This document shows positions 56,201 to 64,000 of a DNA stretch of 64,000 bases, piece after piece. Both the position numbers and the translations under genes were made by a program. The notes under the pieces were generated by a model. The model worked only from the letters and a program-made list of their open reading frames with translations, was not told the DNA's origin and did not search any database. The stretch comes from Zoroaster sp. YZ-2022 (Eukaryota > Echinodermata > Asteroidea > Forcipulatida > Zoroasteridae): positions 13,503,087 through 13,567,086 of the forward strand of contig CM055819.1 of NCBI GenBank assembly GCA_029582265.1. The letters are read 5' to 3'. The stretch's first letter is position 1, and each line of letters opens with the position of its first letter.

Positions 56201-56880
56201 TATGTCCTTCTTCCGGGAACACAACAAATTAATCATTATCTTATAAACTAATATGTGTTACGAGTGTTGTTTTGGTCGCAATATGAACCACAGTTTTCCT
56301 TTATATATGGTATGTTTTTATTTTTCCATGAAAGAATGGTTATGTGCAGAATCTGTTGACTATCACTGGTTACCTGCCCGAGCTGAGAGTCAAAGTATTA
56401 GAATTGATTCTCCATCGTATGACAGAGTTGGATGTAAGTACTGTAAGGAAGGGTTAGACTAAATACCATTTGTGCAGTGCTTCCAGTGTTGTACATTTGT
56501 ATTGTGTTTTAACCCTCCTATAAACATTACGAATTACACCCTAGAAACTGCACCTTTCAAAAACCTGTTCACTGGAGCATTTTGAAAGGTTATGTAATTG
56601 CTTGACTGTGCACTACACTGACAGGTTTTGAAAGGTGGTGTAGTTATAAGGTTTTGGCAGTTGTATCCATAAGGCATATATTTAGCACACATATTGGCAG
56701 GTTTGGCAGCCGCAAAATATTGTGGGGAAACAGTTTTTTTTTTAATGGTTTCCAACTTGATAATGTTGTGTGGTTAACTTACAGGCCAATTCTCCAAAGG
56801 AGGATATCTGGGATGCAGAGAGTATTGCTGAAAGTATTGACAAAGCCGATGATACAAGGGATGATATGCAGTTCAAAATG
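35284..56880 (+). CDS. RRN3: RRN3 / TIF-IA, RNA polymerase I initiation factor (5' part, eight exons)
   Basis: RRN3 binds Pol I and bridges it to the promoter complex at rRNA genes in the nucleolus; it is a HEAT-repeat protein. Exons: 35284-35394, 36732-36788, 37816-37905, 39872-40016, 52426-52537, 52974-53043, 56335-56433, 56785-56880. Every junction is AG/GT with matching phase, giving about 260 residues of a protein that is about 650 in human. The start at 35284 is the first ATG after an in-frame stop. Recognisable pieces: SIKNILRDYQKGSRSDYFQL, LLLWIKQLQKCTSSLG, KLMKQYRLFITHLISAHSVY, TPRFLLPVLADRFPWIKR and YVQNLLTITGYLPELRVKVL then HRMTELD, followed by an acidic linker (KEDIWDAESIAESIDKADD) like the one before the central domain in relatives. 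The long acidic stretch of vertebrate RRN3 before LLPVL is replaced by a shorter segment (HPNPEALMTELEAADRF). Intron 4 is 12.4 kb of transposons and the next intron holds the 48-bp satellite. Later exons were not found before 64000. Confidence 0.9.
35430..36304. mobile_element. Inverted-terminal element AAGGCTGTG with GGTATCC repeats, RRN3 intron 1
   Basis: The left end reads AAGGCTGTGTCAGGTATCCG and the right end is the complement of AAGGCTGTGCAGTTTCGG. Near the left end an 8-bp unit GGATACCT repeats about seven times (35451-35501); the right end also carries GGTATCCG and GGTATCCGG words. It contains the nested MITE at 35635-35891. Confidence 0.65.
35635..35891. mobile_element. TTAA-flanked MITE, family CCAGTTCGCGTCGG, copy 1
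   Basis: TTAA at 35631-35634 and 35892-35895. Ends CCAGTTCGCACCGGG and CCTCCGACGCGAACTGG. The body has CGTGTTTAGACGCTCTCCAA and CGTGTATACACGGCC. Copies 2 and 3 are at 42838-43080 and 51814-52057. Confidence 0.85.
37084..37534 (+). mobile_element. CR1/L2-like LINE 3' end, copy C, RRN3 intron 2
   Basis: The frame to 37456 encodes HITPILLTLHWLPVSKRIEF, KILLLTYKSLNHSAPHYL, RRTLRSSSSSQLVP and PTLWNNLPNFIK, the typical post-RT tail. The 3' UTR ends GGCGCTATATAAGTACAG followed by (TTA)n at 37517-37533. It is 5' truncated and a different subfamily from copies A and B. Confidence 0.85.
37984..39226 (+). mobile_element. hAT-like element, 1243 bp, with BED-type zinc-finger frame
   Basis: Ends CAGGGATGAGATTCT and AGAATCTCATCCCTG, flanked by ACCTTC on both sides (37978-37983 and 39227-39232), which is a 6-bp duplication. 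Near the left end, CGACTTT-type words repeat. The plus-strand frame 38394-38939 contains KPWRWEWVESKSGGFFLSEF and GKALCLWCDAEINYAAKVTM, a CxxC finger like those at the N-terminus of some hAT/BED transposase-derived proteins. No catalytic part is present, so it is non-autonomous. It lies in RRN3 intron 3. Confidence 0.75.
39385..39743. repeat. 98-bp tandem duplication plus an inverted diverged copy
   Basis: 39548-39645 and 39646-39743 are near-identical direct copies (AAGAATGTGCACTC to GGTGGAATGACCC). 39385-39480 is a diverged reverse-complement copy (GTCATTCCACCAGGTTGGGT). All lie in RRN3 intron 3, just before exon 4. Confidence 0.8.
40711..40797 (+). pseudogene. BED-finger N-terminal fragment of a hAT transposase
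   Basis: The frame reads SAKSKIWNYFGFQTDPNDEK, matching the SxVWxYFGF start of BED zinc fingers in ZBED-type hAT transposases. The Cys/His pairs expected next are not visible, and a stop lies just upstream. A 32-bp word TTTTTAAGATACAGATCCCA is duplicated just downstream (about 40797 and 40861). Confidence 0.45.
41336..41639. mobile_element. TTAA-flanked MITE, family CCCTCCTATA, copy 2
   Basis: TTAA at 41332-41335 and 41640-41643. Ends CCCTCCTATGCCCAGGC and AACCTATAGGAGGG. It is oriented opposite to copy 1 at 4004-4369 and has the same internal CAAAGTCAATGGGTT words. Confidence 0.8.
42838..43080. mobile_element. TTAA-flanked MITE, family CCAGTTCGCGTCGG, copy 2
   Basis: TTAA at 42834-42837 and 43081-43084. 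Ends CCAGTTCGCGTCGGAGGCC and CCCGACGCGAACTGG. Confidence 0.88.
43801..44160 (-). mobile_element. tRNA-derived SINE, copy 3 (variant head)
   Basis: The tail GTGGACTTATATAGCGCACG and body match the other copies. On the minus strand the tRNA part differs: box B is GGGTTCGAATCCCGAC, but the anticodon-arm region reads GCATCGGATTTGTGTTCTGA, so it is not the Leu(CAA) version. The same body has therefore been joined to a different or diverged head. Confidence 0.85.
44318..44462. mobile_element. Foldback MITE, family GTAATTGCGGTGACACC, copy 3 (diverged)
   Basis: GTAAAGAATGTTTGCAGTGA and GTCACCGCAAACAGTCTTTA are inverted; the internal words TTCTGAAAAGAACTGG and GATCG match copies 1 and 2. The terminal variant (TTTGC rather than AATTG) is shared with copy 4 at 55938. 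Confidence 0.75.
45724..46558. other. Non-coding stretch between transposase remnants
   Basis: TTAACCCTAACTCCCTTCAT at 45784 and a GGGCCCCAGTGTTAATA end near 46018-46034 may be the edges of another TTAA element. TTAACCCAGACCCC at 46156 could be the left end of the piggyBac-like unit, but no matching right end was found. Confidence 0.35.
46559..49240 (+). pseudogene. piggyBac-like (PGBD-type) transposase, decayed
   Basis: Parts in order: an acidic and then basic low-complexity N-terminus (46559-47440); SSSSAPPLDLFFSESDESES and PDPPSRDEPLYPADRFGW to 47735; FPMMLFTKIARYTNIAGRG and NWSTDPSLRNPRVH (47800-48005); LALDEGMVK and KRFFMPLKPVKMGFKIYAVC (48208-48345); YCDKLYTSVALATELLERKT (48408-48470); AYTKHMGGVDHHDQHRSY then KWWRKALYFLIDVSRVNARL (48778-48920); and a Cys-rich tail (CHRLG, YGCMSSNIHLCKGHCFIVFH, about 49115-49225). 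The Asp residues of DEGM, YCDK and GVDHHDQ correspond to the catalytic aspartates of piggyBac transposases. Stops at 48205 and 48235 and frameshifts at about 47740, 48005 and 48480 show it is inactive. Acidic repeats at its start resemble those at 42270-42355. Confidence 0.8.
47250..47440 (+). repeat. Minisatellite, 15-bp unit GATGATGATGTCCTT
   Basis: About a dozen copies of GTCCTTGATGATGAT and shorter GATGAT-enriched variants lie within the acidic N-terminal region of the piggyBac-like pseudogene, encoding (DDDVL)n. The overlapping frames give serine-rich, histidine-rich and methionine-rich ORFs that are artefacts. Confidence 0.85.
49764..50690 (+). pseudogene. ZBED-type hAT transposase C-terminal fragments
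   Basis: Pieces: HLSAIAKDNASNITKAIQDL, WRHLPCFGHYLNLIVKEEL, NVKTRWNSTLDMQYALI (50035-50085), LDPCFKSLPFLA (about 50340) and EVHRYIAEPSITLDEDLLSW followed by WKVNSSWFKLPSV (50590-50685). The DNASN, CFGHYLNL, TRWNST, LDPCFK and LLSWWK landmarks match ZBED1-type hAT transposases, a different lineage from the remnant at 41717-45723. Stops and shifts interrupt it (for example the TAG at about 49940). Confidence 0.7.
51337..51470. repeat. 34-bp tandem repeat, four copies
   Basis: GTGTGGGCGGGATAACCAGT recurs at 51337, 51371, 51405 and 51439 with almost no change; the linkers read CACTCACGCGAAGG or CACTCACGCGAACG. It is GC-rich against an AT-rich background, near the right end of the candidate 11.9-kb element. 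Confidence 0.9.
51814..52057. mobile_element. TTAA-flanked MITE, family CCAGTTCGCGTCGG, copy 3
   Basis: TTAA at 51810-51813 and 52058-52061. Ends CCAGTTCGCGTCGGG and CCTCCGACGCGAACTGG. It is in the opposite orientation to copy 2. Confidence 0.88.
53227..53574 (-). mobile_element. tRNA-Leu(CAA)-derived SINE, copy 4, RRN3 intron 6
   Basis: It is very close to copies 1 and 2: on the minus strand box A GGCCGAGCGGTCTAGC, ACTCAAGTTCTGGT, box B GGGTTCGAATCCCGGCC. The short acatgt insertion near 53395 is an individual difference. Confidence 0.9.
53890..55893 (-). mobile_element. TTAA-flanked 2-kb element with piggyBac-like N-terminal fragments
   Basis: TTAA at 53886-53889 and 55894-55897. The left end is CTCTTTCTACCCGG and the complement of the right end is CTCTTTCCTGCCGG. 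Minus-strand frames inside encode NGDDDDDNVDFEHPDSDRS and SSESEVVCIDCD, an acidic segment like the N-termini of piggyBac transposases, present twice through a 292-bp tandem duplication. Other repeats (ATT tail at 55220, CGT/CAT microsatellite at 55587-55613) are nested. No catalytic domain remains. Confidence 0.65.
54403..54995. repeat. 292-bp tandem duplication
   Basis: 54403-54694 and 54695-54995 are nearly identical (ATTAGTATCATTTGTAACAT to GCATCGATTGTTGTGAGTTC). Small differences include CAATCG versus CTATCGCAATCG near 54811. Confidence 0.9.
55938..56060. mobile_element. Foldback MITE, family GTAATTGCGGTGACACC, copy 4
   Basis: AAGTAAAGACTGTTTGTAGT and its partner CGCAAACAGTCTTCGCTT are inverted, with CACCATGTGAAATTCT and AGAATTTCACATTGGTG inside. 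Confidence 0.75.
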
Positions 56881-56917
56881 GTAAATATAGACTAGCCAGC
56901 AGTTGTTTTTTACTATT

Positions 56918-59900
56918 AACATCTATTACCTATGCTCAAATTCTGCTGTATGGCCAGAGGATTATTACATCTATTACCTATGCTCATATTCTGCTGTATG
57001 GCCAGAGGATTATTACATCTATTACCTATGCTCAAATTCTGCTGTATGGCCAGAGGATTATTACATCTATTACCTATGCTCATATTCTGCTGTATGGCCA
57101 GAGGATTATTACATCTATTACCTATGCTCATATTCTGCTGTATGGCCAGAGGATTATTACATCTATTACCTATGCTCATATTCTGCTGTATGGCCAGAGG
57201 ATTATTACATCTATTACCTATGCTCATATTCTGCTGTATGGCCAGAGGATTATTACATCTATTACCTATGCTCATATTCTGCTGTATGGCCAGAGGATTA
57301 TTACATCTATTACCTATGCTCATATTCTGCTGTATGGCCAGAGGATTATTACATCTATTACCTATGCTCATATTCTGCTGTATGGCCAGAGGATTATTAC
57401 ATCTATTACCTATGCTCATATTCTGCTGTATGGCCAGAGGATTATTACATCTATTACCTATGCTCATATTCTGCTGTATGGCCAGAGGATTATTACATCT
57501 ATTACCTATGCTCATATTCTGCTGTATGGCCAGAGGATTATTACATCTATTACCTATGCTCATATTCTGCTGTATGGCCAGAGGATTATTACATCTATTA
57601 CCTATGCTCATATTCTGCTGTATGGCCAGAGGATTATTACATCTATTACCTATGCTCATATTCTGCTGTATGGCCAGAGGATTATTACATCTATTACCTA
57701 TGCTCATATTCTGCTGTATGGCCAGAGGATTATTACATCTATTACCTATGCTCATATTCTGCTGTATGGCCAGAGGATTATTACATCTATAACCTATGCT
57801 CATATTCTGCTGTATGGCCAGAGGATTATTACATCTATTACCTATGCTCATATTCTGCTGTATGGCCAGAGGATTATTACATCTATTACCTATGCTCATA
57901 TTCTGCTGTATGGCCAGAGGATTATTGCATCTATAACCTATGCTCATATTCTGCTGTATGGCCAGAGGATTATTACATCTATTACCTATGCTCATATTCT
58001 GCTGTATGGCCAGAGGATTATTACATCTATAACCTATGCTCATATTCTGCTGTATGGCCAGAGGATTATTACATCTATTACCTATGCTCATATTCTGCTG
58101 TATGGCCAGAGGATTATTACATCTATTACCTATGCTCATATTCTGCTGTATGGCCAGAGGATTATTACATCTATAACCTATGCTCATATTCTGCTGTATG
58201 GCCAGAGGATTATTACATCTATAACCTATGCTCATATTCTGCTGTATGGCCAGAGGATCACTACATCTATTACCTATGCTCATATTCTGCTGTATGGCCA
58301 GAGGATCATTACATCTATTACCTATGCTCATATTCTGCTGTATGGCCAGAGGATTATTACATCTATTACCTATGCTCATATTCTGCTGTATGGCCAGAGG
58401 ATTATTACATCTATTACCTATGCTCATATTCTGCTGTATGGCCAGAGGATTATTACATCTATTACCTATGCTCATATTCTGCTGTATGGCCAGAGGATTA
58501 TTACATCTATTACCTATGCTCATATTCTGCTGTATGGCCAGAGGATTATTACATCTATTACCTATGCTCATATTCTGCTGTATGGCCAGAGGATTATTAC
58601 ATCTATTACCTATGCTCATATTCTGCTGTATGGCCAGAGGATTATTACATCTATAACCTATGCTCATATTCTGCTGTATGGCCAGAGGATTATTACATCT
58701 ATTACCTATGCTCATATTCTGCTGTATGGCCAGAGGATTATTACATCTATTACCTATGCTCATATTCTGCTGTATGGCCAGAGGATTATTACATCTATTA
58801 CCTATGCTCATATTCTGCTGTATGGCCAGAGGATTATTACATCTATAACCTATGCTCATATTCTGCTGTATGGCCAGAGGATTATTACATCTATTACCTA
58901 TGCTCATATTCTGCTGTATGGCCAGAGGATTATTACATCTATTACCTATGCTCATATTCTGCTGTATGGCCAGAGGATTATTACATCTATAACCTATGCT
59001 CATATTCTGCTGTATGGCCAGAGGATTATTACATCTATAACCTATGCTCATATTCTGCTGTATGGCCAGAGGATTATTACATCTATTACCTATGCTCATA
59101 TTCTGCTGTATGGCCAGAGGATTATTACATCTATTACCTATGCTCATATTCTGCTGTATGGCCAGAGGATTATTACATCTATTACCTATGCTCATATTCT
59201 GCTGCATGGCCAGAGGATTATTACATCTATTACCTATGCTCATATTCTGCTGTATGGCCAGAGGATTATTACATCTATTACCTATGCTCATATTCTGCTG
59301 TATGGCCAGAGGATTATTACATCTATTACCTATGCTCATATTCTGCTGTATGGCCAGAGGATTATTACATCTATTACCTATGCTCATATTCTGCTGTATG
59401 GCCAGAGGATTATTACATCTATTACCTATGCTCATATTCTGCTGTATGGCCAGAGGATTATTACATCTATTACCTATGCTCATATTCTGCTGTATGGCCA
59501 GAGGATTATTACATCTATTACCTATGCTCATATTCTGCTGTATGGCCAGAGGATTATTACATCTATTACCTATGCTCATATTCTGCTGTATGGCCAGAGG
59601 ATTATTACATCTATAACCTATGCTCATATTCTGCTGTATGGCCAGAGGATTATTACATCTATTACCTATGCTCATATTCTGCTGTATGGCCAGAGGATTA
59701 TTACATCTATTACCTATGCTCATATTCTGCTGTATGGCCAGAGGATTATTACATCTATTACCTATGCTCATATTCTGCTGTATGGCCAGAGGATTATTAC
59801 ATCTATAACCTATGCTCATATTCTGCTGTATGGCCAGAGGATTATTACATCTATTACCTATGCTCATATTCTGCTGTATGGCCAGAGGATTATTACATCT

Positions 59901-62785
59901 ATTACCTATGCTCATATTCTGCTGTATGGCCAGAGGATTATTACATCTATAACCTATGCTCATATTCTGCTGTATGGCCAGAGGATTATTACATCTATTA
60001 CCTATGCTCATATTCTGCTGTATGGCCAGAGGATTATTACATCTATTACCTATGCTCATATTCTGCTGTATGGCCAGAGGATTATTACATCTATTACCTA
60101 TGCTCATATTCTGCTGTATGGCCAGAGGATTATTACATCTATTACCTATGCTCATATTCTGCTGTATGGCCAGAGGATTATTACATCTATTACCTATGCT
60201 CATATTCTGCTGTATGGCCAGAGGATTATTACATCTATTACCTATGCTCATATTCTGCTGTATGGCCAGAGGATTATTACATCTATTACCTATGCTCATA
60301 TTCTGCTGTATGGCCAGAGGATTATTACATCTATTACCTATGCTCATATTCTGCTGTATGGCCAGAGGATTATTACATCTATTACCTATGCTCATATTCT
60401 GCTGTATGGCCAGAGGATTATTACATCTATTACCTATGCTCATATTCTGCTGTATGGCCAGAGGATTATTACATCTATTACCTATGCTCATATTCTGCTG
60501 TATGGCCAGAGGATTATTACATCTATTACCTATGCTCATATTCTGCTGTATGGCCAGAGGATTATTACATCTATTACCTATGCTCATATTCTGCTGTATG
60601 GCCAGAGGATTATTACATCTATTACCTATGCTCATATTCTGCTGTATGGCCAGAGGATTATTACATCTATTACCTATGCTCATATTCTGCTGTATGGCCA
60701 GAGGATTATTACATCTATTACCTATGCTCATATTCTGCTGTATGGCCAGAGGATTATTACATCTATTACCTATGCTCATATTCTGCTGTATGGCCAGAGG
60801 ATTATTACATCTATTACCTATGCTCATATTCTGCTGTATGGCCAGAGGATTATTACATCTATTACCTATGCTCATATTCTGCTGTATGGCCAGAGGATTA
60901 TTACATCTATTACCTATGCTCATATTCTGCTGTATGGCCAGAGGATTATTACATCTATTACCTATGCTCATATTCTGCTGTATGGCCAGAGGATTATTAC
61001 ATCTATTACCTATGCTCATATTCTGCTGTATGGCCAGAGGATTATTACATCTATTACCTATGCTCATATTCTGCTGTATGGCCAGAGGATTATTACATCT
61101 ATTACCTATGCTCATATTCTGCTGTATGGCCAGAGGATTATTACATCTATTACCTATGCTCATATTCTGCTGTATGGCCAGAGGATTATTACATCTATTA
61201 CCTATGCTCATATTCTGCTGTATGGCCAGAGGATTATTACATCTATTACCTATGCTCATATTCTGCTGTATGGCCAGAGGATTATTACATCTATTACCTA
61301 TGCTCATATTCTGCTGTATGGCCAGAGGATTATTACATCTATTACCTATGCTCATATTCTGCTGTATGGCCAGAGGATTATTACATCTATTACCTATGCT
61401 CATATTCTGCTGTATGGCCAGAGGATTATTACATCTATTACCTATGCTCATATTCTGCTGTATGGCCAGAGGATTATTACATCTATTACCTATGCTCATA
61501 TTCTGCTGTATGGCCAGAGGATTATTACATCTATTACCTATGCTCAAATTCTGCTGTATGGCCAGAGGATTATTACATCTATTACCTATGCTCATATTCT
61601 GCTGTATGGCCAGAGGATTATTACATCTATTACCTATGCTCATATTCTGCTTCTATGGCCAGAGGATTATTACATCTATTACCTATGCTCATATTCTGCT
61701 GTATGGCCAGAGGATTATTACATCTATTACCTATGCTCATATTCTGCTGTATGGCCAGAGGATTATTACATCTATTACCTATGCTCATATTCTGCTGTAT
61801 GTCCAGAGGATTATTACATCTATTACCTATGCTGAAATTCTGCTGTATGGCCAGAGGATTATTACATCTATTACCTATGCTCATATTCTGCTGTATGGCC
61901 AGAGGATTATTACATCTATTACCTATGCTCATATTCTGCTGTATGGCCAGAGGATTATTACATCTATAACCTATGCTCATATTCTGCTGTATGGCCAGAG
62001 GATTATTGCATCTATTACCTATGCTCATATTCTGCTGTATGGCCAGAGGATTATTGCATCTATTACCTATGCTCATATTCTGCTGTATGGCCAGAGGATT
62101 ATTACATCTATTACCTATGCTCATATTCTGCTGTATGGCCAGAGGATTATTACATCTATTACCTATGCTCATATTCTGCTGTATGGCCAGAGGATTATTA
62201 CATCTATTACCTATGCTCATATTCTGCTGTATGGCCAGAGGATTATTACATCTATTACCTATGCTCATATTCTGCTGTATGGCCAGAGGATTATTACATC
62301 TATTACCTATGCTCATATTCTGCTGTATGGCCAGAGGATTATTACGTCTATTACCTACATGTATGCTCATATTCTGCTGTATGGCCAGAGGATTATTACG
62401 TCTATTACCTATGCTCATATTCTGCTGTATGGCCAGAGGATTATTACATCTATTACCTATGCTCATATTCTGCTGTATGGCCAGAGGATTATTACATCTA
62501 TTACCTATGCTCATATTCTGCTGTATGGCCAGAGGATTATTACATCTATTACCTATGCTCATATTCTGCTGTATGGCCAGAGGATTATTACATCTATTAC
62601 CTATGCTCATATTCTGCTGTATGGCCAGAGGATTATTACATCTATTACCTATGCTCATATTCTGCTGTATGGCCAGAGGATTATTACATCTATTACCTAT
62701 GCTCATATTCTGCTGTATGGCCAGAGGATTATTACATCTATTACCTATGCTCATATTCTGCTGTATGGCCAGAGGATTATTACAT
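56918..62785. repeat. 48-bp satellite/minisatellite, about 122 copies
   Basis: A 48-bp unit (first 20 bases ACATCTATTACCTATGCTCA, last words TATGGCCAGAGGATTATT) repeats head to tail with almost no variation for 5.87 kb in the RRN3 intron after exon 8. Changes: TATTACC to TATAACC in about 13 units, CTCAAATTC in the first units and at 61547, CTGAAATTC at 61832, a one-base insertion at about 61650 and a 6-bp ACATGT insertion at about 62357. The ATAACC units at 58654, 58846 and 58990 recur exactly 960 bp later. Both strands carry very long ORFs because the unit is 16 codons without stops in four frames. Confidence 0.97.
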
Positions 62786-62787
62786 TT

Positions 62788-62990
62788 TTGGGCCAATTTC
62801 ATAAAGCTCCTCAGCAGAAAATTTTGTTTACCAGAAAAACTTGCTTAGCATTTTTTTTTTGGCTGCCAGCCAAACATTTATACACAATATATGTTGTTTG
62901 GCTGGTAGTCTGTTTTATAATGCTTAGCTGAAAAATTTGCTAAGCAAAGTTGTGTGCTTACCAGCTCAGTGAAATTGGTCCTGTGTGAAA
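62788..62990. repeat. Short interspersed repeat with imperfect inverted ends
   Basis: GGGCCAATTTCATAAAGCTC on the left and GCTCAGTGAAATTGGTCC on the right are imperfectly inverted; TTTGGCTG/CAGCCAAA words pair inside. Related TTGCTAAGCA words occur near 16590-16680. Confidence 0.5.
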
Positions 62991-63113
62991 CCGTGGCATC
63001 ACCCATATCTAAAACATGGTGTACAAAGTAGCATCAATAGCCCTGTTCGACAATGACGACACACGTGTAGGTCAGACACGGGTCAAATTTGAATCAAAGT
63101 TTTTTTTTTTAAA

Positions 63114-63576
63114 GTCATATGACATAAAACACAGTAAAGGGGGCCACTTTCCTACCGTCACGTTAGCAGTTTTTCTAATGGTTGTAATTTTTTTTTTAAT
63201 ATCTGAAACCACCAAAAAAGAATTTCAACATTTGAATAGACATGCATGCTTATCCTAAAGATAATTTGAGTTGATTATTACTATTATTTTTTTAATTACC
63301 CTAAATTTTCCATCAACAAATGGACGGAAAATTGAGGTAACCTTTTCCGTCCAATTTTTATGGAAATTTGAGGGTAAAAAAATAAATAAAAAAAATTAAA
63401 AAATAAAATAAATCAACTCAAATTAGTTCTAGTATAAGCCTGCATGTCCATTCACATATTGAAACACTTTTTGGTCGGTTTCAGGTACTTAAAAATAAAT
63501 AACAACCATTGGAAAAACTGCTAACGTGACGGAATCAAAGTGGCCCCCTTTATTGTGTTTTATGTCATATGCGCTG
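63114..63576. mobile_element. MITE with about 75-bp inverted termini
   Basis: CATATGACATAAAACACAGT (63117) pairs with TGTGTTTTATGTCATATG (63556); GGGGGCCACTTT, CGTCACGTTAGCAGTTTTT and AATGGTTG also pair. A second inverted pair (TTTTCCATCAACAAATGGAC region, 63298-63377) lies at the centre. It is in the RRN3 intron after exon 8. Confidence 0.8.
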
Positions 63577-64000
63577 CACGCTTTAAAGAAAACTTACTTG
63601 CTGTGTCTGTCAATACAGAGAGGGTCTGCTGTTGATATGCTGTAAGGAAACAATATGCGTATCATCATGCCTGATACACAATGTCATGTTTCATCTTTTT
63701 ATCAGTGTCATGCATGGAGATGGGAATGTGAAAGTCAATCTACATATAGAAATATAATGCATCAATGAACACAATGGATCTGCTATCAATACTCGTAAGA
63801 GAATTTCATTCACTTCAATTTGTGTTGCAAATTGTGACTGAATGAATCATTTGTACATAGTTGATACATGTATATGACCCAAGGTCAAAGTACCCGTAAT
63901 TGAGCCCCAAAATGGTAGCTGGTATCAGGTAGCTGTGTGACGTCATGCATTCAAGCTACGACTATCCCATCCCACAAAACCGCAAGAAGTCGTCCAAGGT
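63577..64000. other. RRN3 intron, no exon recognised
   Basis: The next RRN3 exon should encode the rest of the acidic linker and the first central HEAT repeats. Nothing in this stretch fits. Confidence 0.45.

Noticed and set aside
56916..61643. 1575-codon minus-strand ORF (NMSIGNRCNNPLAIQQ repeats)
   Set aside because: Same satellite artefact on the other strand.
56903..61969. 1688-codon plus-strand ORF of a 16-residue repeat
   Set aside because: It is the translation of the 48-bp satellite, lies in an RRN3 intron, and equally long ORFs exist in three other frames, including the minus strand. No domain or unique sequence supports it.
56918..62785. CRISPR-like array
   Set aside because: There are no spacers; the units are directly adjacent, and the genome is eukaryotic.
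63600..63645. Small exon between CAATACAG and GTAAGG as the next RRN3 exon
   Set aside because: Although both splice-like edges exist, its about 25 bases match nothing in the expected part of RRN3.

Overview
The window is nuclear DNA of an animal. It holds four spliced, interrupted genes in a background dense with transposons, with no operons or prokaryotic signals. The gene content (a metazoan ALG5, CENP-M, RRN3), the AT-rich base composition and the recurring acatgtacatgt words suggest a marine invertebrate, probably a deuterostome such as an echinoderm. That placement is an inference by eye, not the result of a search.

Host genes from left to right: (1) the 5' part of ALG5 (dolichyl-phosphate beta-glucosyltransferase) on the minus strand, 1147-3879, continuing past the left edge; (2) a plus-strand gene, 14542-24422, encoding a flavin-reductase-like FMN-binding domain fused to a C-terminal domain that looks bacterial in style, read here from ten exons to its stop; (3) CENPM, a subunit of the inner-kinetochore CCAN, on the minus strand, 25818-31248, missing only its N-terminal exon; (4) RRN3/TIF-IA, an RNA polymerase I initiation factor, on the plus strand, with eight exons at 35284-56880 covering about the first 260 residues; the rest lies to the right. 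Genes 1/2 and 3/4 are arranged head to head, and genes 2/3 tail to tail.

The rest is mostly mobile DNA: pieces of at least four non-LTR retrotransposons, a tRNA-Leu(CAA)-derived SINE in four near-complete copies, hAT-type elements with identifiable target-site duplications, an eroded piggyBac-like transposase gene, and five unrelated families of small elements all inserted at TTAA. Nearly all of the 12.4-kb intron 4 of RRN3 is one nested transposon block, possibly a single hAT of about 11.9 kb (40257-52119) carrying later insertions.

The most striking object is a 48-bp tandem satellite, about 122 copies over 5.87 kb (56918-62785), in the RRN3 intron after exon 8. Because 48 is divisible by three and the unit lacks stops in four of six frames, it creates very long ORFs that are almost certainly not genes. 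The array carries a trace of a 960-bp (20-unit) internal duplication and divergent units at its edges.

The best candidates for something little described are the flavin-reductase fusion gene, the shared 3' tail of the SINE and LINE, the set of TTAA-inserting elements beside a decayed piggyBac transposase, and the satellite.
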